Shown here: positions 1 to 9,696 of the stretch, piece after piece
How the letters are laid out: the number at the start of each line of letters is the position of its first letter
How positions within the stretch are numbered: position 1 is the first letter of the stretch
Assembly: GCA_938048185.1 (NCBI GenBank)
Contig: CALIVT010000001.1
Coordinates: 1-64,000, forward strand
Source: an uncultured Arenicella sp.
GTDB lineage: Bacteria > Pseudomonadota > Gammaproteobacteria > Arenicellales > Arenicellaceae
Direction of reading: 5' to 3'
DNA: 64,000 nucleotides
The notes under the pieces: generated by a model
Databases searched by the model: none
Told to the model about the DNA's origin: nothing
Seen by the model: only the letters and a program-made list of their open reading frames with translations
Program-made: the position numbers and the translations under genes

Positions 1-1
1 A

Positions 2-280
2 TTAAGAGTGTACGGCGATGCAGAAATGGTCAGCCCTGACGATGTGCAGTGGCAAGCGTTGTCAGAGGCTTACACTAGTCTTAACGGGGCTCGGCAAATC
101 TTTAAACTTAATATCGACTTGGTTCAGACGTCGTGTGGCTATGCCGTGCCGTATATGAATTACCAGGGCGAGCGCGATACATTAAAACACTGGACCAGTA
201 AAAAGACGCCCGATGAACTGCGGGCCTATCAACTCGAAAAAAACGCAGCAAGCTTAGACGGCAAAGAAACCGGAATTTAA
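2..280 (+). CDS. Pyridoxamine 5'-phosphate oxidase-family protein, C-terminal part
   Basis: The reading frame is open from the window edge, so the start lies outside. The visible part of about 92 residues reads LRVYGDAEMVSPDD, then GARQIFKLNIDLVQTSCGYA, then a GERDTLKHW segment. This matches the C-terminal half of the FMN-binding pyridoxamine-phosphate-oxidase-related family, where a conserved SCGY(G/A)VP segment followed by GERD is typical. These proteins bind FMN on a split beta-barrel, usually as dimers in the cytoplasm; the substrate of this subfamily is not known. Family assignment is from memory of the motif, and the N-terminal FMN site cannot be seen. Confidence 0.7.
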   Translation, partial: LRVYGDAEMVSPDDVQWQALSEAYTSLNGARQIFKLNIDLVQTSCGYAVPYMNYQGERDTLKHWTSKKTPDELRAYQLEKNAASLDGKETGI

Positions 281-400
281 GTGTCGTCAACTCAGCTTCC
301 TGTCTGGTTAGAAACGGCTCGAGGTGAGCTGGGGGGCGACGTGGAGCTGCGTTTATGTGGCGTTCATAAGGCAACTCGTTCGATTCAGTTGCGAACCTAA
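281..400 (+). CDS. 39-codon ORF, possible truncated gene remnant
   Basis: A GTG directly follows the TAA of the flavoprotein gene and opens a 39-residue frame (starts VSSTQLPVWLETARGELGG, ends with TAA). The composition looks protein-like (WLETARGELGGDVELR) but I recognise no family. It may be the N-terminal stub of a gene whose remainder was lost when the AT-rich DNA to the right arrived. From 401 to 593 I see only AT-rich spacer with a short GGCTACTA repetition near 485-500. It could also be non-coding. Confidence 0.25.
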   Translation: MSSTQLPVWLETARGELGGDVELRLCGVHKATRSIQLRT

Positions 401-593
401 TCTATATAAAAATAAAACCCCGTTTACAGCACAAGGCTATATCTTTTCAAGCAGGTTATATCTACACCGCGTACAAGTTACTAAGGCTACTAGGCTACTA
501 TGGTATTTATTTTAAATAAACCGATCGAATAATTGTGTTTAATATTGGTATCAAATAAACTTCGTATTTGGAAATGTTTCATAGGACAGGTAA

Positions 594-1184
594 ATGAAAA
601 TCAACCACATACCTTTAGCACTGATTGCTATTACTCTTTTAACAAATATGCTATCAGCTAGCGCAGCTGGTTTGCATAAGGAGTATAAATTGGAATCTTT
701 AGAAAGGTTACGGAGTTACGATTTAAAGAATTCTAAACGCTCGGCAATGTCAGCAGGTGAAATTCAAGACTTAGAAACACATTGTGATGAAACGGGACGT
801 TATAGCCATGACAATCGGTGCCTAGAGCAAAAATTCATACGAGAGGGGTACTATGTTATTGAGCTATCTTTTGTGAATGATGGCTCAATACCCAAGGAAC
901 CTCGACCTCGTTATATTCAAAGTGGTTCGGAAGGGGTTTTTGACTATACAGATAGAGATTTTTTCTTACTCGAATGGTCTGATGCCGTCTTTAGGAAATA
1001 TCTTGGAAACAATTTCGATACATTTAAATCTGTAGAGCTAAAATCAATCAATGATGGCTATATCTTTATTGAGTTGATGGTTAGTGACCCCGACCAAGTT
1101 GCTGAAATTTTTAATGACCCGAGAGTCGCCTCTATTAAACACATCGGCTCACCGCCTGAATTAGAAGAAATATCCGAAAGCTAA
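594..1184 (+). CDS. Secreted protein resembling a stand-alone subtilase propeptide (I9-like)
   Basis: 196 residues with a clear signal peptide (residues 1-24, ending LSASA-A), so it is exported. Two cysteines (in THCDETG and NRCLEQ) could form a disulfide. The C-terminal 45 residues read like the end of an inhibitor I9/subtilisin propeptide: a beta strand with IFIELMVSDPDQVAEIFND followed by DPRVASIKHIG, the position where propeptides carry their P-R-V-A-S-V-E ending. The next gene, 19 bp downstream, is a subtilase whose signal peptide runs straight into its catalytic domain with no propeptide. I infer that this protein was its in-trans chaperone/inhibitor. Base composition is AT-rich compared with the core genes. 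The fold assignment is inference from pattern only. Confidence 0.5.
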   Translation: MKINHIPLALIAITLLTNMLSASAAGLHKEYKLESLERLRSYDLKNSKRSAMSAGEIQDLETHCDETGRYSHDNRCLEQKFIREGYYVIELSFVNDGSIPKEPRPRYIQSGSEGVFDYTDRDFFLLEWSDAVFRKYLGNNFDTFKSVELKSINDGYIFIELMVSDPDQVAEIFNDPRVASIKHIGSPPELEEISES

Positions 1185-1203
1185 ATTAACCAAGGACGGA
1201 GCA

Positions 1204-3969
1204 ATGAAGAAGCGAATTTTATTGGCCTTTATGTTGGCTTCAGGCTTTAGTGTGTCTAATGCCCAAAAAATTGCCATTATTGATCAAGGAATCAATACAA
1301 ACCTATAAAATAAGGCAAATTTTTCTCAATCAAGATGCTTTAGCTCAGAAAAATGGTACACGCATACAGGCGTGAATATTAATAATGATTATTCGGGGCG
1401 ACATACTAATATTCGAGAGGGCAATCATGTTGGGATGGTAAGTGTTGGGCTATGCCAGCCCGGTCACTTTGAATTAAGTGACGGGTTTGCGGTAGTGCCA
1501 AGATTTAGAAGCCTGCCTGACTTTGGCCAAGCCCAAAATCTAACACCTAGCCCTTATAGAGAATTTGTAACACTCGATCACAATTTAACACCTAGAGTTA
1601 GTTTCAACGCTCCATATAAAGCTATTCGATTTGGTGAGCAATTAAGACATGGCACTCATGTTGCCAATGCTGCACATGAATTCAATAGCACCATGACGAA
1701 TACAATGGTGCAGGTTTACAGCATAACGAATGTCCCGCTACCAAGAACGACCGCTGCGCAATGCTCAGCGCCTTTCAGAACGAACATGACTCAAAATACT
1801 GGAACAATTATTGACGGTTCTGAGACCGTTGTAAGAGCGTTTGAGTCAGTTTTAGACAATCCAGATGGAATAGATGCAATTAATATGTCTATCGTTTTCA
1901 GAGCCGGTTTCTGCATTAGGAATGCAGGTACTACTGCGCCTAGATCGTGCCGTGAAAATATCGGACAAAATGTTGTATATGAACTGTTAGAGAAAGGAAT
2001 CCCCATTGTTGTTGGGTTAGAAAACAAAGATATTGGTGCGAATGAAGAAACATGGCCTGCTTGTTTAGATGGTGTTATCAAGGTCGGCAACGGCCCAGCA
2101 ACTAGAAACAGTATCGGCGTTGGGAAAATGAAGATAGACTCCTTTGCGAAAGATACATACGAAGCAAATGGCGGTGGACGCGGAAATAGCTTTGCTGCCC
2201 CGCGAATAGCCGCATCTTTGGCAATGTTAAAAACAGCAGTACCATCAAGCACCGTTGAACAACGGGTAAAAGCGTTAGAGTTGGCGCACCCGAGAACAAA
2301 AACCTACAGGGCGCACAATCGACGATATACAGCCAGATATGTTTTAAAGGAAGATATACCAAACGCAATTGAAGAGTTAAAGGCTCTAGTCAAAGGTGCA
2401 ATTGATGATATTGGTTTCGAAGACACTGAGGGGTATGGGCCAACCTTCAATGATAGCGACTCTGGAGATTACACATTCGATGTAAATTTTGATGAATTAA
2501 TTAGCGTCAACAGTAAGGTAAACTTGGCGCAAGCGGGCATAGCCTCGAAAGAATCGACCGTCTCGACTGTTCGAGATGTGGTTTTATCCTTTGATGCGAA
2601 AATGTCGGCTGATCTATTTAGGAGAAACGGATTTGAAATTTTCATAAATGGAATAAAGCAGGAAACGACCGAAACATTTGGCGGCGAAAGAAATATTGAA
2701 TTTACGTTTCCGCGGACATTGTTTAATCCCGGAAAAAATACCTTAAGGATAGCGCCAAAATTTTCTAATCGCCCTTGGGGCTTAACGAATATTAAGGCCG
2801 GATTTACAGCAGTTATAGAGTTAACTTTAAACCAGCTTGATAGAAATGAATACGGATCGGAGCAAGACCCAGAACACCCAACAGGCTTAAGGGCCACCTT
2901 TAGTATTCCTGATGTAGAAAGTGATGTTCTCTTTTATGTTACCGGTTGGGGTTTGCGTGAAGCTGATGAAGTAAAAGTACATTTAAACGGTGCTGAATAC
3001 GGATTCTTGCAAAGACTAAACAGTCGCTCTGATGGGTATAGCCCTCAAGACACTTTTTCCTTTGCGAAAACCGATCTTTTAGAAGGTTCTAATGTTATTG
3101 AGTTTGTACAAAAAGCAGGCGAAACAACCTGGGGAATAACAAATATGTTTGTCACCCAAGACGGTCTTGCTCCGGCCTTACCTCTCGGCGTAAGAAACAC
3201 GATTAAATATGGCAACAACTACGGAACAAACGAGCACCCTATACGCCTCGATGCAACTTTTACGGCTTCCACACAACACGATCACAATATTTCGTGGCAG
3301 GGTTTCGATATAGATGAAGATACCGATGTGAATGTGTATTTGAACGATTCTTTAATCAAGAGCATGCAGAAAACCCTGAACAACCGCTTAGGCTCTAGGG
3401 AATCATTGACGTTTGCTTCACGACTATTTAGAGCAGGAGAAAACACTCTCTCGTTTAGAGTAAGCGGTGACGCAAGTGACTCAACATGGGGAGTCACTGG
3501 TTTACAAGTAAGAACGAGCGCTGTAATTGATTTAGAAAATGAAATTAATCTAAATAAAGATTTCGGTTATTTCGCGAAATTTCGCAGTGGTCTTCCTAGT
3601 GGTTGGAACCGTACATATTCTGGACAAGAATATCAAAGCCGCTTGTACGCTACGTTTAACAGCTCGGGTACAACAGATAAAACAATACTTGTAACCGGTT
3701 GGGATATAGATTCTCAAGACGAGATTAGTGTCTATATTAACGGTTTGTTTTTGCAACATATGACAAGTTCAAGCCTTTCTTCGGCTTACAGTAAGACAGA
3801 TCGATTAGTAATTCCTAAAGCACAATTAGTTCCGGGGGAAAATTCGATTTCATTTAGAGCATCTGACACTGTAAGAGGGTTTCAAAATGAAAAGTGGGGT
3901 ATATTGTTCGGAGAAGCTGTTAACGGAGCGGGTCTATCTCCAATAATTTTTTTATTGCTCAGTGAGTAG
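1204..3969 (+). pseudogene. Secreted S8 subtilase interrupted by an in-frame TAA
   Basis: Starting at ATG 1204 after a good ribosome site (AAGGACGGAG), the frame gives a signal peptide (MKKRILLAFMLASGFSVSNA) directly followed by QKIAIIDQGIN, the subtilase Asp motif (Asp27). A TAA at 1306-1308 then stops translation, but the same frame stays open from 1309 to 3969. It contains the His motif HGTHVANA (His149) and the Ser motif GNSFAAPR (Ser329). The first full ORF start after the stop (GTG 1372) would lack both the signal peptide and the catalytic Asp. The region after about residue 430 holds four degenerate repeats of about 110-130 residues, each with D-x-V-x-V-Y-x-N-G and a G-x-N-x-I-x-F ... 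WG(I/V)T signature, probably beta-sandwich adhesion or substrate-binding modules. The end is a short hydrophobic tail (LSPIIFLLL). The gene is a pseudogene unless the TAA is a sequencing error or is read through. Confidence 0.75.
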
Positions 3970-4028
3970 ATGTTAGAAGCTTGAGCTTTACCCGAAAGCG
4001 AGACAAAAACGTTTTCCCTTTCACATAG

Positions 4029-4295
4029 AAGCCCTGGGATTGGAATGATATGTTGGCGAAATCTTGGTTAGAATGGGGCGTGCCGATCAGTGCGCCTAAA
4101 CTTGGTTGCGTTGTGGTTCTTGAGCGAAAAGACCCGAAAATGGAGGAATGTGAACCAGGCTGGAGGGGGCATGTTGGGTTCTTTTTGAGCAAAAACGCCA
4201 ATGAAATAAGCCTGCTAGGCGGCAATCAGTTAGATCAAGTTCGAGTACACGCTTACCCACTGTCTTCAGTGCTTGCCTACAGGTGGCCTAGTTAG
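4029..4295 (+). pseudogene. 3' remnant of a TIGR02594 / NlpC-P60-like gene
   Basis: The frame opens only after TAG 4026-4028. It reads KPWDWNDMLAKSWLEWG, then GCVVVLERKD, GHVGFFLSKN, LLGGNQLDQV and YPLSSVLAYRWP. This matches the C-terminal half of the TIGR02594/CHAP-NlpC/P60-like family: a GHVGF segment with the catalytic His, LGGNQ, and a terminal YRWP. The N-terminal part that would carry the catalytic Cys (typically W-C-A) is absent and preceded by a stop. I therefore read it as a truncated cell-wall peptidase gene, the kind often carried by phage or as immunity/effector cargo. An ATG at 4050 could start an 81-residue product, but it would lack the nucleophile. Confidence 0.6.
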
Positions 4296-4309
4296 GTGGC
4301 CCTTACCGG

Positions 4310-5635
4310 CTAGGTATTAGCCCACAAATCATGTTCGTCGCTGGCGTGCACCGTCACACTGACGATATCACCAACGTTATGTTGTACTTCATCGTTAAGA
4401 TAGACCAATCCGTCAATTTCCGGTGCGTCGGCTTTGCTGCGGCCGACTGCGCCTTGCTCGTCGACCTCGTCGATAATAACGTCGATGGTCTTGCCTATTT
4501 TCTTGGCAAGTTTGTCGGTGCTGATTTTAGCTTGTAAGCCCATAAATTCGGCGAGTCGATGTTCTTTTATATCGTCGTTAACGTGACCATCAATCGCATT
4601 CGCGGCGGCACCTTCAACTGGCGAATATTTAAACGCGCCCACGCGGTCAAGTTGCGCTTCGTCAATGAAGTCTAGCAATTGTTTAAAATCGTCTTCTGTC
4701 TCGCCGGGAAAGCCGACGATAAAGGTGCTACGAATAGTCAGGTCGGGGCAAATTTCGCGCCACGCTTTCACGCGTTTTAAGGTGTTATCAATTGCGCCTG
4801 GGCGCTTCATGGCTTTAAGTATTTTTGGTGACCCATGCTGAAAGGGAATGTCTAAATACGGCAATATCTTACCTTCGGCCATCAATGGAATGATGTCATC
4901 AACGTGCGGGTAAGGGTAGACATAATGCAGGCGCACCCAAGGTGTGTTTTCACCGCCGATATCACCCAGCGCATTACACAAATCAAGCATTTTGGTTTTG
5001 ATTGGTGCGCCGTTATGAAAGGTAGTGCGGTATTTCGTGTCGACGCCATACGCTGAGGTGTCTTGCGAGATTACTAATAATTCTTTAACGCCCGATTTAA
5101 CCAGCCCTTCGGCTTCGGCTACTACGTCGTTCGCGGGTCGGCTCACTAAATCACCGCGCATTGATGGAATAATGCAAAAGCTACAACGATGGTTGCAGCC
5201 TTCGGATATTTTCAAATACGCATAATGCCTAGGCGTTAGTTTGATGCCTTGTGGTGGCACTAAATCGATATGAGGGTTATACGGCGCGTCGTAAGGCAGG
5301 TGTGTTTTTACCGCGCCCAATACTTGCTCGTAGGCGTGCGGACCGGATACATCTAGAACACTTGGGTGTACGTCGGTAATGTCTGATTCGGTCGCGCCCA
5401 TGCAGCCGGTAACAATGACCTTGCCATTTTCACTAAGCGCCTCGCCAATGGTGTCTAATGACTCTTTCTTAGCAGAATCGATAAAACCGCAGGTATTCAC
5501 CACCACCATGTCGGCGTCTTGGTAGCTCGGCACAATGTCATAGCCATTGGTACGCAGCTCGGTCAGAATAAGTTCTGAGTCGACCAATGCTTTAGGGCAG
5601 CCTAGGCTGATGAATCCAATTTTAGGAGCAGACAT
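4310..5635 (-). CDS. rimO: Ribosomal protein uS12 methylthiotransferase RimO
   Basis: 441 residues. RimO is a radical-SAM enzyme that adds a methylthio group to the conserved aspartate of ribosomal protein S12 in the cytoplasm. The N-terminal MTTase domain has cysteines at 13, 49 and 78 ([21 protein letters not shown]) for one Fe-S cluster. The radical-SAM CxxxCxxC is Cys147/151/154 ([10 protein letters not shown]). A C-terminal TRAM domain (about 375-440) would bind the substrate. [11 protein letters not shown] is characteristic of RimO rather than MiaB. The gene stands alone on the minus strand, facing the remnant genes at the left. Confidence 0.96.
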   Translation of the reverse strand: MSAPKIGFISLGCPKALVDSELILTELRTNGYDIVPSYQDADMVVVNTCGFIDSAKKESLDTIGEALSENGKVIVTGCMGATESDITDVHPSVLDVSGPHAYEQVLGAVKTHLPYDAPYNPHIDLVPPQGIKLTPRHYAYLKISEGCNHRCSFCIIPSMRGDLVSRPANDVVAEAEGLVKSGVKELLVISQDTSAYGVDTKYRTTFHNGAPIKTKMLDLCNALGDIGGENTPWVRLHYVYPYPHVDDIIPLMAEGKILPYLDIPFQHGSPKILKAMKRPGAIDNTLKRVKAWREICPDLTIRSTFIVGFPGETEDDFKQLLDFIDEAQLDRVGAFKYSPVEGAAANAIDGHVNDDIKEHRLAEFMGLQAKISTDKLAKKIGKTIDVIIDEVDEQGAVGRSKADAPEIDGLVYLNDEVQHNVGDIVSVTVHASDEHDLWANT

Positions 5636-5757
5636 AATTACCTCTTAATTATTGCGCGGGATTATAGCCTGAACCGAGCTGCTAGGCGCGCGCAATACCG
5701 CGTTAAATCGATTCTAGATACCGGTTAGCCTATTCTATATACGCCGTTACCGGCGTG

Positions 5758-7005
5758 TTAATAGAGACTTCTTAGCTCCTTGGCCATTAGTTCAAAACCG
5801 GTTCGTAATTTGTCGCTTGGTTGGCCATAGTTAATGCGTACACACTGACGAGTATGCTCCCAGTTTGGGTCCATATCGATAAAGAAATCTTCGCCCGGAA
5901 TCACAAACACGTGCTTTGCCTTCAAGCGTTGATATAGCTCTTTGCTGGAGATAGGTAAGTCCTTGCACCAAAGCCATAAAAAGAACGCGCCTTCAGGTTT
6001 GTGCATTAACACGGGTAGATCAGCGAATACCTCGTTAAAAATTTCGATAGCCGATGCGAGTTTTTGGCGGTAAAACGGTTTAATAATTTCTTCCGTGAGG
6101 TGACCGATTTCTCCGTCTTGAATCATACGCGTCATCAATGCCGCGCCAACGCTATTTGGCGCGAGCGTAATGATACCGCTAAGCGCACCTATGGTATTGG
6201 TGATTTCCTCGTTGGCGATTACGATTCCAGTGCGAGCGCCAGGCAAGCCGAGCTTTGAGAGTGACATGCACAGCACCGTGTTGTTGTTCCAGTTCAACTT
6301 AGCATCCGCGTAGATCACGTTCGGGAATGGCTGGCCGTAAGCGTTATCGACAATCAGAGGTATATTATGCTCAAGCGCCAAGTCGCTTAAACGCGCGAGT
6401 TCTCTATTGCCGATAACATTACCGGTTGGGTTGGTCGGGCGCGATAAGCAAATGGCGCCGATTTCATCGCCGATTTCAAGTTGGTCAAAATCTATTCGAT
6501 ATTTAAACTGGCGGTTCTCGAGCAGTTCGATATTTGGCTTGTGTGAGACAAACATGTCGTCGCTCAAGCCTGAGTCTGCATAGCCAACGTACTCGGGCGA
6601 GAGCGGAAACATGATTTTTTTGAATGAGCCATCGGGCATGTCACCGGCCAGAGCATTAAAGAGATAGAAAAAGCTGTTCTGGCTGCCGTTGGTTAGCGAA
6701 ATATTCTGCGGACCAATCGACCAATCAAATTGTTGATTTAGATACTCGGACAATACCTCGCGAAAGCTTTGCTCGCCTTGAGGCCCGTCGTATAAACCGA
6801 TCATGCGTTCGAACAGGTTGTTATCGATCAGTGCACGCATTTCTTGCCCGAATAAAGCTTGGGCTTGTGGAATAAACGCCGGGTTACCACCGCCAAGCAT
6901 GCAAAGGTCTGGGTGATTTGAGTTCGCCGCCGCACCCAGGTCTTGCATTAATTGGTTGATGCCTGATTTGCGGGTAAATTTACGGCCGAAATTTGAGAGG
7001 TTCAT
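5758..7005 (-). CDS. avtA: Valine--pyruvate aminotransferase AvtA
   Basis: 415 residues, a fold-type I PLP enzyme that makes valine from 2-ketoisovalerate with alanine as amino donor. The protein follows E. coli AvtA closely along its length: FGRKFTRKSGI at the start, MLGGGNPA, LTNGSQNSFFYLFN, SRPTNPTGNVI, IVDNAYG, the PLP lysine in CMSLSKLGLPG (Lys251), and HKPEGAFFLWLW. A hairpin (ACGCCG-TTAC-CGGCGT, 5741-5756) sits right after the stop codon on this strand but has no T-run. A short 15-bp tandem repeat lies just upstream of the start codon (7031-7075). Confidence 0.95.
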   Translation of the reverse strand: MNLSNFGRKFTRKSGINQLMQDLGAAANSNHPDLCMLGGGNPAFIPQAQALFGQEMRALIDNNLFERMIGLYDGPQGEQSFREVLSEYLNQQFDWSIGPQNISLTNGSQNSFFYLFNALAGDMPDGSFKKIMFPLSPEYVGYADSGLSDDMFVSHKPNIELLENRQFKYRIDFDQLEIGDEIGAICLSRPTNPTGNVIGNRELARLSDLALEHNIPLIVDNAYGQPFPNVIYADAKLNWNNNTVLCMSLSKLGLPGARTGIVIANEEITNTIGALSGIITLAPNSVGAALMTRMIQDGEIGHLTEEIIKPFYRQKLASAIEIFNEVFADLPVLMHKPEGAFFLWLWCKDLPISSKELYQRLKAKHVFVIPGEDFFIDMDPNWEHTRQCVRINYGQPSDKLRTGFELMAKELRSLY

Positions 7006-7030
7006 GATTGGTTTTGGGTTTTATCTGCTT

Positions 7031-7075
7031 GGTTCTGTAACGATTGGTTTTGTAACGATTGTTCTTCTAACTATT
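7031..7075. repeat. Three degenerate 15-bp tandem units upstream of avtA
   Basis: The units GGTTCTGTAACGATT, GGTTTTGTAACGATT and GTTCTTCTAACTATT lie head to tail. They fall in the spacer between the start of avtA and the end of the neighbouring dehydrogenase gene, both on the minus strand, so they would be in the avtA leader or promoter. This is the weakest of the short tandem arrays in the window. Confidence 0.6.
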
Positions 7076-7107
7076 ATCTCGTAGCCAAATGCCGTATGGC
7101 CAACGCC

Positions 7108-8088
7108 CTAGTGTCTTGTGACCAGGTTTTGAGGTTTTTCGAGTAGGAAAGAGTTTACGTTTTCAGCCAATATGCTGGTCAAATTCCGCATCGCTTGCTC
7201 ACTCGCCCACGCGATATGTGGGGTGAGGATAACGTTGCTGCGGTCAGCAATGGACAATAGTGGCGAGTCATTTCTGGGTGGTTCTTGTACCAACACGTCG
7301 AATGCAATGCCACCGATTGTCTTTTTATTGATCGCGTTTACCACATCCACTTCGTTTACCACGCCACCGCGCGCGGTATTTATTAAAATAGTATGTGCTT
7401 GCATTTTCGCTATTTCGGTGGCCGCTATTAAGTTCGTCGTTTCGGAGTTTAAGCTGCAATGCAAACTGATTACGTCTGCGCATTCTATTAATTCGTCAAA
7501 GCTAACATAGTCAGCAATGTCGCTTGAATAGTGTTGGCGTGAGTTATAGATAACGTTCATGCCTAGTGCGTATGCTTTGGCGGCGGTCGCACGCCCGAGC
7601 TCTCCAAAGCCGATAACCCCGAAAGTTGTGTCTTCTAAATCATTGATTGGTTTGTCAAACACACAAAATGTTTTGCTGTTTTGCCACGCGCCATTAACCA
7701 CTTGGGCGCGATAATTGATAAGTTGGCGACGTAGGCACAAAGCCGATGTGATCACGTGCTCTGCCACCGTGGTTGCTGCGTAGCTGGGGATGTTGCTGAC
7801 TGACACACCAAGTCGTTCACAGGCCTCGATGTCGATAATATTAAAGCCCGTTGCGGCAACCGCTATATGCGTAACACTAGGGCAGGCCAGCAGCACAGCT
7901 TCGTTGATTTTGACTTTATTAGTGATTATCACATGCGCGTTAAGGCATCGCTCGATCACAGCATTTGGGCTGGTTTCGGCATAGTCTATCCACTCGTGTT
8001 CGAGCTCTGGGCGTGGCGCGTTAAAGCGTTCTGGTAGGCTTGCGCGATCTAAAAAGACAATCCGTTTTTTTGAGGTTTTTTGTATCAT
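7108..8088 (-). CDS. D-2-hydroxyacid dehydrogenase (glycerate dehydrogenase / hydroxypyruvate reductase type)
   Basis: 326 residues, NAD(P)-dependent oxidoreductase acting on 2-keto/2-hydroxy acids. The Rossmann nucleotide site is GVIGFGELGRA (GxGxxG at 160-165). The family catalytic triad is visible as Arg240 (NTARGG), Glu269 (QEPPR) and His291 (TPHIAW). N-terminal residues 66-80 (LLACPSVTHIAVAATGFN) are the usual substrate-domain block. The pattern is closest to glycerate dehydrogenases (HprA), but substrate specificity cannot be settled by eye. It is transcribed divergently from glpK with about 115 bp between the two starts. Confidence 0.85.
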   Translation of the reverse strand: MIQKTSKKRIVFLDRASLPERFNAPRPELEHEWIDYAETSPNAVIERCLNAHVIITNKVKINEAVLLACPSVTHIAVAATGFNIIDIEACERLGVSVSNIPSYAATTVAEHVITSALCLRRQLINYRAQVVNGAWQNSKTFCVFDKPINDLEDTTFGVIGFGELGRATAAKAYALGMNVIYNSRQHYSSDIADYVSFDELIECADVISLHCSLNSETTNLIAATEIAKMQAHTILINTARGGVVNEVDVVNAINKKTIGGIAFDVLVQEPPRNDSPLLSIADRSNVILTPHIAWASEQAMRNLTSILAENVNSFLLEKPQNLVTRH

Positions 8089-8202
8089 GACTATGCCGTA
8101 GTGTAGTTGGTTTGCGAGCTAAAATCCCGTACACTTCTCAGCTTAAATTATTGCCTAATATTCCCTCATAAAATCAAAAAAGGCAGTATCGACGGAGGAA
8201 AT

Positions 8203-9696
8203 GTGACCGAACAATTGATTATCGCTCTAGACCAAGGCACCACCAGCTCGCGTGCCGTGTTGTTCAATCACGCGGCTGACATTGTAGATGTGTCGCAACA
8301 AGAATTTACCCAGCATTACCCAAAATCTGGTTGGGTTGAGCATGACGCCAACGAAATTTGGGACACGCAGTTTATGGTGCTGCAAAAGCTTGTCGCGAAT
8401 AACCAGTTACGACCGCAAGATATTGCTGCAATTGGTATTACCAATCAGCGCGAAACTACCGTGGTTTGGAACAAAAACACGGGTCAGCCAGTGCACAATG
8501 CAATTGTGTGGCAAGACCGTCGCACCGCGGCTAAATGTGATGCGATCACGGCCGCTGGTTGGAAGGAAAAAATACTGGAAAAAACGGGTCTGGTGATTGA
8601 CGCCTATTTCTCTGCCAGTAAAGTACAGTGGATTCTCGATAATGTCGAAGGAGCACGTGCACAAGCTGATGCAGGTGAGTTGCTATTTGGCACGGTCGAT
8701 ACGTGGGTGATCTGGAAGCTAACCGAAGGTGCGGTGCACGCGACTGATCCGAGTAATGCCGCGCGGACCATGCTGCTGAATATTAATACCGGTGAGTGGG
8801 ACCAAGAGCTGCTCGACCTTTTTACTGTTCCAGCGTCAATGCTCCCGCAAGTGCGTGACAGTTCAGGTGACTTTGGTAGTGTCAGTTTTCAGGGTCAAGA
8901 TGTCGCTATTGCCGGGGTTGCGGGCGATCAGCAGGCAGCGCTGTTTGGGCAAACGTGTTTTGCAAAAGGCATGGCTAAGAATACCTATGGTACTGGCTGC
9001 TTTCTGTTAATGAACACGGGTGCTGAACGCATCGACAGCGAGTCTGGCTTGCTGAGCACCATCGCTTGGTCAATTGACGGCAAAATCACCTATGCCTTAG
9101 AAGGCAGTGTGTTTATTGCCGGCGCAGCGGTGCAGTGGTTGCGCGATGAGTTAGAGTTTATTCAAACTGCCAGTGAATCTGAAGCATTGGCGCTGGAAGC
9201 GAACCCTGAAAGTGACGTGGTAGTGGTGCCGGCCTTCGCCGGTTTGGGCGCACCGCATTGGGACATGTACGCGCGTGGTGCTATCTTCGGTTTAACTCGT
9301 GATTCAGGCCGGCCAGAAATCGCTAAGGCTACGTTGCAATCACTAGCCTACCAAATTTTTGACGTGCTCAAAGCGATGGAAAGCGACAGCGGCATTGAGC
9401 TGAGTCAGTTAAACGTCGATGGTGGTGCAATCGCGAATGATTTTCTTGCGCAGTTTCAAGCCGACGTATTGCAAAAGCCGGTCACGCGTCCGAAAGTACT
9501 CGAGTCAACTGCACTGGGGGCCGCGTATCTGGCTGGCTTAAAGGTAGGCTATTGGCAAATGAAGGATCTGACCAAGGTGCGCGAGGTGGAACGTGAATTC
9601 AAACCCAAGCTTTCGATTGAGAAGGTGGCGGCGCTATTAAAGCAATGGCACAAAGCGGTAGCACGTAGCAGGCAATGGATTGACGCTGATGAATGA
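8203..9696 (+). CDS. glpK: Glycerol kinase GlpK
   Basis: 497 residues from the GTG at 8203, chosen because GGAGG (8194-8198) precedes it at good spacing and because the protein then begins MTEQLIIALDQGTTSSR, as in the family. An upstream in-frame extension to 8107 is not supported. It phosphorylates glycerol to sn-glycerol-3-phosphate with ATP. FGGY-family marks include DQGTTSSRAVLF, the AGDQQAALFGQ block with the catalytic Asp, and VDGGAIANDFL near the C-terminus. No glpF, glpD or glpR lies beside it. It overlaps slyX by 8 bp. Confidence 0.96.
   Translation: MTEQLIIALDQGTTSSRAVLFNHAADIVDVSQQEFTQHYPKSGWVEHDANEIWDTQFMVLQKLVANNQLRPQDIAAIGITNQRETTVVWNKNTGQPVHNAIVWQDRRTAAKCDAITAAGWKEKILEKTGLVIDAYFSASKVQWILDNVEGARAQADAGELLFGTVDTWVIWKLTEGAVHATDPSNAARTMLLNINTGEWDQELLDLFTVPASMLPQVRDSSGDFGSVSFQGQDVAIAGVAGDQQAALFGQTCFAKGMAKNTYGTGCFLLMNTGAERIDSESGLLSTIAWSIDGKITYALEGSVFIAGAAVQWLRDELEFIQTASESEALALEANPESDVVVVPAFAGLGAPHWDMYARGAIFGLTRDSGRPEIAKATLQSLAYQIFDVLKAMESDSGIELSQLNVDGGAIANDFLAQFQADVLQKPVTRPKVLESTALGAAYLAGLKVGYWQMKDLTKVREVEREFKPKLSIEKVAALLKQWHKAVARSRQWIDADE

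Noticed and set aside
1372-3969. Independent 865-residue protein from GTG 1372
   Set aside because: It lacks a signal peptide and the catalytic Asp, and it continues the frame of ATG 1204; it is better read as part of a broken gene.
8107-8202. Longer glpK start at 8107
   Set aside because: The extension is not family-like, and the GTG at 8203 has a strong GGAGG site and the canonical N-terminus.
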